Shown here piece by piece: positions 52,053 to 59,718 of a stretch of 64,000 bases of DNA. The notes below the pieces were generated by a model that was given only the letters and a program-made list of their open reading frames with translations, did no database searches and had not been told where the DNA came from. The DNA is taken from assembly GCA_033851955.1 (NCBI GenBank), contig JAWSVK010000009.1, forward strand, positions 310,001 through 374,000, written 5' to 3'. The position numbers were made by a program, and so were the translations under genes. The DNA is from Profundibacter sp033851955 (GTDB lineage: Bacteria > Pseudomonadota > Alphaproteobacteria > Rhodobacterales > Rhodobacteraceae). Each line of letters opens with the position of its first letter. The stretch's first letter is position 1.

Positions 52053-53593
52053 CTGGTCAGCAACAGCGCGACGAATTGCACCGCAAGATTTGGCAAATCG
52101 CCAATGATGTGAGGGGTGCAGTCGACGGTTGGGACTTTAAGCAATTTGTCCTCGGTGCTCTATTTTACCGTTTTATCAGTGAAAATTTCGCCAGCTATAT
52201 CGAGGCGGATGACGAAAGCATCAATTATGCAAAGCTATCTGATGAGTTAATCACGCCAGAGATTAAAGAAGATGCGGTTAAAACCAAGGGTTACTTCATC
52301 TACCCCAGTCAGCTGTTTTCGAACGTGGTCGCTGCTGCCAATACCAATGAAAGCCTGAACACCGATCTTGCCGCCATCTTCACCGCGATCGAGGCCTCTG
52401 CCAGCGGCTACCCGTCTGAGGAAGACATCAAAGGCCTGTTTGCCGATTTCGATACAACCAGCAATCGCCTGGGCAATACTGTCAAAGACAAGAATGCCCG
52501 TTTGGCCGCGGTGATCAAAGGCGTGGCAGGCCTGCCTTTGGTTTTTGATGATACCGAAGAAGACATGTTTGGCCATGCCTATGAATTCCTGATCTCGAAC
52601 TACGCTGCCAATGCGGGCAAATCGGGGGGCGAGTTCTTTACACCAACCCATGTGTCCAAACTGATCGCGCAGATTGCCCTGCACGGCCAAACCACCGTCA
52701 ACAAAATTTACGATCCTGCCTGTGGGTCTGGCTCTTTGCTGCTGCAAGCTAAACGTCACTTTGATGCCCATATCGTCGAAGACGGCTTCTTTGGGCAAGA
52801 GATCAATCACACCACCTATAACCTCGCGCGCATGAACATGTTCCTGCACAACATCAACTACGACAAGTTCAACATCCAGCTAGGCAACACGCTGATCGAT
52901 CCGCATTTCGGCGATGACAAACCCTTTGATGCCATCGTGTCGAACCCGCCTTACTCGGTCAAATGGGTGGGTGCGGATGATCCAACCCTAATCAATGATG
53001 AACGCTTTGCACCTGCTGGCGTGCTGGCCCCGAAATCCAAGGCCGACTTTGCCTTTGTTCTGCATGCGCTCAGCTATCTGTCTGCCAAGGGGCGCGCGGC
53101 GATTGTGTGCTTTCCGGGTATTTTCTACCGTGGCGGGGCGGAGCAAAAGATCCGCAAATACCTGGTGGATAACAATTATGTTGAAACCGTGATCGCGCTT
53201 GCGCCGAACCTGTTTTACGGCACCACGATTGCGGTGAATATTCTGGTGTTGGCCAAGAACAAAACCGACACCGCCGTGCAGTTCATTGATGCAACGGGTG
53301 AGGATTACTTTGCCAAGAAAACCAACAATAACGTCATGGATGATGATCACATCAAAGCGATCATCAAGATGTTCGACAACAAGGAACGCGTCGAATACGT
53401 CGCCGAAACCGTTCCGTTCGAGAAGATTGTGGAGAGCGAATATAGCCTGTCGGTTAGTGCCTATGTGGAGCCCAAAGATACCCGCGAAGTGATTGATATT
53501 GATGTGGTCAATGCTGAGCTGAAAATCACAGTCGCCAAGATCGACCACCTGCGCACGGACATTGACGTCATCGTTGCGGAGATCGAGGCATGA
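52049..53593 (+). CDS. hsdM: Type I restriction-modification, DNA methyltransferase subunit (HsdM)
   Basis: The adenine-methylating subunit of a type I system; M2S forms the modification enzyme. The 514-residue protein has the SAM motif YDPACGSGSLLLQA at residues 221-234 and the catalytic NPPY at 299-302. The N-terminal helical domain (QQQRDELHRKIWQIANDVRG) is of the type IC (EcoR124I) sort. ATGA overlaps link it to the HTH gene and to hsdS. GGAG lies just before the ATG. Confidence 0.96.
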   Translation: MTGQQQRDELHRKIWQIANDVRGAVDGWDFKQFVLGALFYRFISENFASYIEADDESINYAKLSDELITPEIKEDAVKTKGYFIYPSQLFSNVVAAANTNESLNTDLAAIFTAIEASASGYPSEEDIKGLFADFDTTSNRLGNTVKDKNARLAAVIKGVAGLPLVFDDTEEDMFGHAYEFLISNYAANAGKSGGEFFTPTHVSKLIAQIALHGQTTVNKIYDPACGSGSLLLQAKRHFDAHIVEDGFFGQEINHTTYNLARMNMFLHNINYDKFNIQLGNTLIDPHFGDDKPFDAIVSNPPYSVKWVGADDPTLINDERFAPAGVLAPKSKADFAFVLHALSYLSAKGRAAIVCFPGIFYRGGAEQKIRKYLVDNNYVETVIALAPNLFYGTTIAVNILVLAKNKTDTAVQFIDATGEDYFAKKTNNNVMDDDHIKAIIKMFDNKERVEYVAETVPFEKIVESEYSLSVSAYVEPKDTREVIDIDVVNAELKITVAKIDHLRTDIDVIVAEIEA

Positions 53594-54822
53594 GCGATCG
53601 GGGCTTTCTTGAAAAGCTGTTGGATGGGGCTTCGGTGAAATGGAAGCCATTGGCCGATATCGCGCAGTATTCAAAGACGCGTATCAGTTCCGAGCAGCTC
53701 GATAAGTCAAACTATGTCGGTGTAGACAACCTTTTGCAAAACCGAGCGGGGAGGGTTGATTCAAGCTACGTGCCCACTTCGGGAAATTTAACCGAGTATC
53801 GAGATGGCGACATCCTAATCGGCAATATTCGCCCCTACCTTAAGAAAATCTGGCTTGCCGACCGAACAGGCGGAACCAACGGGGACGTTCTGGTCATTCA
53901 TCTAACAGACGACGTAGTGAATCCGCGTTACCTATATCAGGTCCTAACTGACGAAAAATTCTTTGAGTACAATATTCAGCACTCCAAAGGGGCAAAAATG
54001 CCTCGCGGAAGTAAGCCGCAGATTCTTCAATATCCGGTGCCCATCCCATGCCCTGAGGATCCAAAGAAGTCGCTGGTGATTCAGGCGGAGATTGTTCGGA
54101 TTTTGGACGCTTTCACCGAGCTGACCGCCGAGCTGACCGCCGAGCTTAAGGCCCGCAAAAAACAATACAACCACTACCGCGACCAACTTCTGAGCTTTGA
54201 AGATGGTGAAGTGGATCATCGACCAATGGGCGACGAACGTATTGGGCGTTTCATACGTGGCGGTGGATTGCAGAAGAAGGATTTTGTTGAAGCTGGGGTA
54301 GGCTGCATTCACTACGGTCAGATTTACACTCACTACGGAACCTTTGCCCAAACGACCAAGACTTTTGTTTCTGAAGAGTTTGCAAAGAAAGCGCGCATGG
54401 CAAAGACGGGCGATGTGGTTATTGCAACAACAAGCGAAACCGATGAGGATGTGTGTAAAGCCGTCGCATGGCTGGGGGAGGACAATATCGCCGTCAGCAG
54501 CGATGCATGCTTCTATTCTCATAAGTTGAACCCAAAATTTGTTTCTTACTTTTTCCAAACAGGGCAATTTCAAAAACAAAAGATGGCTTACATAACGGGT
54601 GCAAAGGTTAGACGCGTCAATGCCGACGCTTTAGCAAAGATCCTGATTCCAGTCCCCTCATCAAAAGAACAAGCCCGCATTGTCGCCATCCTCGACAAGT
54701 TCGACACGCTGACCACCTCGCTCAGCGAAGGCCTGCCGCGTGAGATCAAGTTGCGCCAGCAGCAATATGAATACTACCGCGACCTGCTCTTGAGCTTCCC
54801 TAAACCAGAGGAGGTCGCATAA
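53590..54822 (+). CDS. hsdS: Type I restriction-modification, specificity subunit (HsdS)
   Basis: The DNA-recognition subunit, 410 residues, with two target-recognition domains (about 15-160 and 215-375). The first ends in a central conserved helix that contains TEL followed by two TAEL tetrapeptides (176-186) and KKQYNHYRDQLLSF. The second ends in a matching helix, RQQQYEYYRDLLLSF. This plan is that of EcoR124I (type IC). The recognition sequence cannot be read from the TRDs by eye. It overlaps hsdM by four bases and abuts prrC (TAAATG). Confidence 0.95.
   Translation: MSDRGFLEKLLDGASVKWKPLADIAQYSKTRISSEQLDKSNYVGVDNLLQNRAGRVDSSYVPTSGNLTEYRDGDILIGNIRPYLKKIWLADRTGGTNGDVLVIHLTDDVVNPRYLYQVLTDEKFFEYNIQHSKGAKMPRGSKPQILQYPVPIPCPEDPKKSLVIQAEIVRILDAFTELTAELTAELKARKKQYNHYRDQLLSFEDGEVDHRPMGDERIGRFIRGGGLQKKDFVEAGVGCIHYGQIYTHYGTFAQTTKTFVSEEFAKKARMAKTGDVVIATTSETDEDVCKAVAWLGEDNIAVSSDACFYSHKLNPKFVSYFFQTGQFQKQKMAYITGAKVRRVNADALAKILIPVPSSKEQARIVAILDKFDTLTTSLSEGLPREIKLRQQQYEYYRDLLLSFPKPEEVA
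54124..54147 (+). repeat. Two 12-bp TAEL repeats in hsdS
   Basis: Two tandem 12-bp units, ACCGCCGAGCTG and ACCGCCGAGCTT, code for TAEL-TAEL in the central helix of HsdS. In EcoR124I and its derivative, two or three copies set a 6- or 7-bp spacer between the half sites by unequal crossover. Two copies here predict a 6-bp spacer. Confidence 0.85.
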
Positions 54823-56208
54823 ATGACAGAACCAGCCGAAATCCAAGAGACGCAAGAAGACAAGCTCAAGGCGGTAGCCCAGCAGCTCGTCGACGCTAAT
54901 AAAAAAGTGCAACTGATCTACGCCTTTAACGGGGTCGGCAAAACCCGCCTGTCCCGTGCGGTGAAGGATTTGGTCGCGCCCAAACCCGAAGATGGTGAAG
55001 ACGAGGAACCTACGCGGCGCAAGATCCTCTATTACAGCGCCTTTACCGAAGACCTGTTCGTTTGGGACAACGATAGAGATAACGACGAAGTCCGGAAGAT
55101 TGACATCCAGCCGAACTCATTTACCGATTGGGTATTGCGAGATCGTGGGCAGGATCAAAACATCATCACCAACTTTCAGCGCTATACTAGCAGAAGTATC
55201 ACGCCAAGTTTTCCTCTTAAATCCAGAATAGACTTTAGGGATGGTGCGAAAAAAATTGACACCTTTCCAGAGATCCGATTTGCCTACACTGGGGGCGATA
55301 ACATTAAGAATGATATCAAGATTTCAAAGGGTGAAGAAAGCAATCTGATTTGGAGCTTCTTCTATACGTTGTTGCAGGAAGTCGTTGAACTTTTGAAAGA
55401 GCCTGACCCAAAAAAACGCGATGATGATGAATATGATGACCTGAAATATGTGTTCATTGACGATCCGGTAAGCTCGCTTGATGACAGCCATTTGATTGAG
55501 TTGGCGGTTGATTTGGCTGGACTGATTAAGTCGACAGAGGCGGATCTTAAGTTTGTCATTACGACGCATAACCCCTTATTTTACAACGTTCTTTTCAATG
55601 AATTTCATAATAAGAAATATAAAGACGTAGAAAAAGTGAAGGCATCGCTACAGGCAATTATTGCTAACGATGGCGATGTGGTTGAGCTTGTCGATACTAT
55701 TGTGGCTCCCGATGACAAAAACGCTGTGGTTGCCGCCATTCAAGCTGGTGACAGCGATGCGGCAGTCGCTGCTGTTACTCGGCCAAAGCTGATCTATAAG
55801 TCAAATCACTCCGCCAAATACAGATTGAGCAAGAAGGCGGATGGTTCGTTTGCGCTGGACGAGCAAGGCAATGACTCGCCTTTTTCATACCACCTCCTTT
55901 TATTGTCCGAGCTAAAGAAAGCAGTCGATGCAGGCAATGTTCAAAAATACCATTTCAATTACTTGAGGAACATCCTCGAAAAAACGGCCGCCTTTTTGGG
56001 ACATAAAAAATGGGGTGATCTATTGCCAAAGATTGATGGTAATCCTGACCCTTTTGCCGCCAGAATAGTCAATCTCGCAAGCCACTCAGCGCATTCAGGC
56101 GAAGAGGTTGCCGAGCTTGAGGGTAACGATAAAGAAAAGCTGGGCGAACTCGTGAATTATTTATTTAATCAATACCGATTTTCAAAACAGGACGAACAAA
56201 ATGCCTGA
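54823..56208 (+). CDS. prrC: PrrC-like anticodon nuclease (RM-linked tRNA-Lys ribonuclease)
   Basis: Probable ABC-ATPase/anticodon nuclease of the PrrC family, silenced by the linked type I system and released to cut tRNA-Lys 5' of the wobble base when phage disables restriction. The ATPase part has Walker A in VQLIYAFNGVGKT (Lys40), signature SKGEE (168-172), Walker B YVFIDDPVSSLDD (Asp213-Asp214) and H-loop His249. The nuclease part has the triad Arg382-Glu386 (LRNILEK) and His421 (ASHSAHS), matching Arg320, Glu324 and His356 of the E. coli protein as I recall it. The 461 residues exceed the E. coli 396 by about 65, placed at about 263-329. It lies between hsdS and hsdR as in the prr locus. 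Confidence 0.9.
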   Translation: MTEPAEIQETQEDKLKAVAQQLVDANKKVQLIYAFNGVGKTRLSRAVKDLVAPKPEDGEDEEPTRRKILYYSAFTEDLFVWDNDRDNDEVRKIDIQPNSFTDWVLRDRGQDQNIITNFQRYTSRSITPSFPLKSRIDFRDGAKKIDTFPEIRFAYTGGDNIKNDIKISKGEESNLIWSFFYTLLQEVVELLKEPDPKKRDDDEYDDLKYVFIDDPVSSLDDSHLIELAVDLAGLIKSTEADLKFVITTHNPLFYNVLFNEFHNKKYKDVEKVKASLQAIIANDGDVVELVDTIVAPDDKNAVVAAIQAGDSDAAVAAVTRPKLIYKSNHSAKYRLSKKADGSFALDEQGNDSPFSYHLLLLSELKKAVDAGNVQKYHFNYLRNILEKTAAFLGHKKWGDLLPKIDGNPDPFAARIVNLASHSAHSGEEVAELEGNDKEKLGELVNYLFNQYRFSKQDEQNA

Positions 56209-59200
56209 GCGGACAACACCGATTGCCGAAACACCGAATTACATTGTTCTCGATAAATACACCAAAGAGTGGGACGTCTCTGAGCAGTATCAAAGCGAAG
56301 ATGATTTGGAGCGCGAGCTTGTTCGGGATTTACAGAACCAAGGCTATGAGTTCCTGCCAGCCCTGACCAAGCCCGCCGCCATGTTGGCCAATGTGCGGGT
56401 GCAGATGGAAGCGCTGAACGATGTCACGTTCTCAGATGATGAATGGCAGCGTTTCAATGACACCTATTTGGACAGGCCCAGCGACAGTATCGTCGATAAG
56501 GCCCGCAAGATCCACGATGACTACATCCATGATTTCGTTTTTGACGACGGGCACATCCAGAACATCTATCTGGTCGATAAAAAGAACATGGCGCGCAACA
56601 AACTGCAGGTGATCAAGCAGTTTGAACAGGCAGGCACCCATGCCAACCGCTATGATGTGACGATCCTGGTCAATGGTTTGCCCCTGGTGCAGATCGAGCT
56701 GAAGAAACGCGGCGTGGCCATTCGCGAGGCCTTCAACCAGATCCACCGCTACAGCAAAGAAAGCTTCAACAGCGAAAATTCCCTCTACAAATATCTGCAG
56801 ATTTTTGTCATTTCGAACGGCACAGACAGCCGATATTTCCCCAACACCACGAAGCGCAATAAGAACAGTTTCGACTTCACCATGAATTGGGCGAAGTCTG
56901 ACAACAGTCTGATCAAAGACCTGAAAGATTTCACGGCGACGTTTTTTCAGAAGCGCACGTTGCTAAATGTTTTACTGCAGTATTCGGTGTTTGATGTCAG
57001 CGACACCTTGTTGGTGATGCGCCCCTATCAAATCGCCGCGACCGAGCGCGTTTTATGGAAGATCAAAAGCTCTTTTGAGGCCAAGAGCTGGAGCAAGCCA
57101 GAAAGCGGCGGGTTTATCTGGCACACCACAGGATCAGGTAAAACGCTGACGAGTTTCAAAGCGGCACGTTTGGCCACCGAGCGCGATTTTATCGACAAGG
57201 TGTTTTTTGTCGTGGATCGGAAGGACCTCGATTATCAGACGATGAAGGAATATCAGCGATTTTCGCCTGATAGCGTCAATGGTTCCGACAGCACCGCAGG
57301 GCTTAAGCGCAATCTAGACAAAGACGACAACAAGATCATCGTTACCACGATCCAGAAGCTGAACAATCTGATGAAAGGTGAAGGGGACCTTCCTGTGTAC
57401 AACAAGCAGGTAGTTTTTATTTTTGATGAATGTCACCGCAGCCAGTTTGGTGAAGCTCAGAAAAACTTGAAGAAGAAGTTTAAACGGTTTTATCAATTTG
57501 GCTTCACTGGCACGCCAATTTTTCCGGAGAACGCTTTGGGAGCGAACACAACCGCTAGCGTGTTTGGTCGCGAGATGCATTCCTATGTGATTACTGACGC
57601 CATTCGCGATGAAAAAGTGCTGAAATTCAAAGTGGATTACAACGATGTACGTCCACAGTTTAAGGCTATCGAAAGCGAGCAGGATGAGAAGAAGCTCAGT
57701 GCTGCGGAAAACAAACAAGCCTTGTTGCATCCTGAGCGTATCCGGGAAGTTTCCCAGTATATCCTAAATAATTTCCGCCAGAAAACCCATCGCATGAATG
57801 CAGGTAGCAACGGCTTCAATGCCATGTTTGCAGTTAGCAGTGTGGATGCCGCTAAGCTGTATTATGAAACACTGAATTCGTTGCAGACGGATAGCGATAA
57901 GCCTTTGAAAATCGCGACTATCTTTTCGTTTGCCGCAAATGAGGAGCAGGATGCAGTTGGCGACATTCAAGATGAAAGCTTTGATGTGTCGGCCATGAAC
58001 AACAGCGCGAAAGAGTTTTTGAGTGCGGCAATCGATGACTACAACGCATACTTTAAAACGAACTTTAGCGTAGATAGCAACGGCTTCCAAAATTACTATC
58101 GCGATTTGGCCAGCCGGGTGAAATCAAAGGACATTGACCTGTTGATTGTGGTCGGTATGTTCCTCACGGGTTTTGATGCTCCGACGCTCAACACCTTATT
58201 TGTTGATAAGAACTTGCGTTACCACGGCTTGATGCAGGCGTTTTCCCGCACTAACCGTATTTTTGACGCCACGAAAACTTTCGGTAATATTGTTGCTTTC
58301 CGTGATTTGGAAAAGGCTACCATCGATGCCATTACTCTTTTCGGTGATAAAAACACCAAAAACGTGGTGCTGGAGAAAAGCTATAAGGAATACATGGAAG
58401 GCTTTGCTGATGTTATCACCGGCCAAGCTAGGCGCGGCTTTATGGACGTGGTGACTGAGTTGGAGCAACGCTTCCCCGATCCGGACAACATTGTCAAAGA
58501 AACTGACAAGAAAGATTTTGCCAAATTGTTTGGCGAATATTTGCGAGCAGAAAATGTGCTGCAAAACTACGATGAATTTGCGAGTTTGAAGGCCCTACAG
58601 AGTGTTGATCTGAACGACGCAGAGGCAGTAGAGGCTTTCAAAATAACGCATTACTTAAGTGATGACGATCTGGTCGAACTGCAAACTATTAAGCTACCCG
58701 CCGAAAGACAAATCCAAGATTATCGATCCACTTATAACGATATTCGTGACTGGCTACGGCGCGAGAAATCCGACGCTGAAAAAGAGCAGTCCACCGTCGA
58801 ATGGGACGATGTAGTGTTTGAGGTGGACCTGCTTAAATCCCAAGAGATCAATCTGGATTACATTTTGGAACTTTTATTTGAAAAACATGGAAAGGTGAAA
58901 GATAAAACAGAACTGATCAAAGATGCACGCCGGGCAATTCGTGCCAGCCTCGGCAACCGTGCCAAAGAAAGCCTTCTAGTGGATTTCATCAATCAAACCG
59001 ATCTTGACCAGATTTCTGATAAAGCCGGTGTGATCAATGCATTTTTCACCTATGCACAAGAAGAGCAACGGCGAGAAGCTGAGGAACTGATCAATACTGA
59101 AAACCTGAATACAGAAGCTGCAAAGCGTTATATTACCACTTCGATCAAACGCGAATTTGCCAGCGACAATGGCACAGAGTTAAATTCTATTCTGCCAAAA

Positions 59201-59302
59201 ATGAGTTCGCTAAACCCACTTTATTTGACCAAAAAACAGAGTGTTTTTGAAAAGATGTCAGCATTTGTGGAGAAATTTAAAGGTGTCGGAGGTCAAATTT
59301 AA
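56201..59302 (+). CDS. hsdR: Type I restriction-modification, restriction/translocase subunit (HsdR)
   Basis: The motor and nuclease subunit, 1033 residues. The PD-(E/D)xK nuclease site is Asp152, Glu166 and Lys168 (YDVTILV, QIELKK), one residue from EcoR124I Asp151/Glu165/Lys167. The SF2 translocase has Walker A TTGSGKT (309-315), DEAD-box variant DECH (409-412) and motif III FTGTPIF near 443. The C-terminal helical region binds the methylase. It overlaps prrC by eight bases, so its synthesis is coupled to that gene. All motifs are intact, so the system is probably functional. Confidence 0.97.
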   Translation: MPERTTPIAETPNYIVLDKYTKEWDVSEQYQSEDDLERELVRDLQNQGYEFLPALTKPAAMLANVRVQMEALNDVTFSDDEWQRFNDTYLDRPSDSIVDKARKIHDDYIHDFVFDDGHIQNIYLVDKKNMARNKLQVIKQFEQAGTHANRYDVTILVNGLPLVQIELKKRGVAIREAFNQIHRYSKESFNSENSLYKYLQIFVISNGTDSRYFPNTTKRNKNSFDFTMNWAKSDNSLIKDLKDFTATFFQKRTLLNVLLQYSVFDVSDTLLVMRPYQIAATERVLWKIKSSFEAKSWSKPESGGFIWHTTGSGKTLTSFKAARLATERDFIDKVFFVVDRKDLDYQTMKEYQRFSPDSVNGSDSTAGLKRNLDKDDNKIIVTTIQKLNNLMKGEGDLPVYNKQVVFIFDECHRSQFGEAQKNLKKKFKRFYQFGFTGTPIFPENALGANTTASVFGREMHSYVITDAIRDEKVLKFKVDYNDVRPQFKAIESEQDEKKLSAAENKQALLHPERIREVSQYILNNFRQKTHRMNAGSNGFNAMFAVSSVDAAKLYYETLNSLQTDSDKPLKIATIFSFAANEEQDAVGDIQDESFDVSAMNNSAKEFLSAAIDDYNAYFKTNFSVDSNGFQNYYRDLASRVKSKDIDLLIVVGMFLTGFDAPTLNTLFVDKNLRYHGLMQAFSRTNRIFDATKTFGNIVAFRDLEKATIDAITLFGDKNTKNVVLEKSYKEYMEGFADVITGQARRGFMDVVTELEQRFPDPDNIVKETDKKDFAKLFGEYLRAENVLQNYDEFASLKALQSVDLNDAEAVEAFKITHYLSDDDLVELQTIKLPAERQIQDYRSTYNDIRDWLRREKSDAEKEQSTVEWDDVVFEVDLLKSQEINLDYILELLFEKHGKVKDKTELIKDARRAIRASLGNRAKESLLVDFINQTDLDQISDKAGVINAFFTYAQEEQRREAEELINTENLNTEAAKRYITTSIKREFASDNGTELNSILPKMSSLNPLYLTKKQSVFEKMSAFVEKFKGVGGQI

Positions 59303-59718
59303 TTGCAATGCTCGGAAGTTGGTGATGAATTCATCCTGACCCAAAACGTTTCTTTCGTTTGCTCATAGCGGTCTGATTATCCATGACATTGAGGCGTTTG
59401 AGGAAAGGGCCGCCATCATGGAATGCGATGGGGGTTGTTCCCGCGAGCTGGCTGAAGGCGGCGCGGCGCGGTTCAAGGATGTCCCCCACTACTTGCAATG
59501 GCTGGCTACGTGGTGGCCGGAAGGATGCCCTAAAGAAAACCCTCGGCGGCCTCAAAGGTCGGCGGGAAACAACCACTTTGCTTATTTATCTTGCTGCGGC
59601 GGCTTAGACGTTTACAGTCTGACATCAGCGCCTATGGGTCCAAATAATTGATACAATTTCTGGAAATGGCCTTACTCGCTTGTTATCGTACCACCATTGA
59701 TTTCTTTAAGGTTTTCCC
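59303..59718. other. Gene-free spacer between hsdR and the DUF262 gene
   Basis: About 416 bp, with a GC-rich middle (59390-59610) that differs from the AT-rich genes on both sides. Several short overlapping frames exist, but none has a ribosome site and a recognisable family. It may be a decayed gene or a deletion scar. No terminator of standard form follows hsdR. Confidence 0.45.

Noticed and set aside
59331..59576. Possible transposase fragment on the minus strand (MSKRKKRFGSG)
   Set aside because: The match is only a few basic residues, and there are no inverted repeat ends or catalytic motifs.
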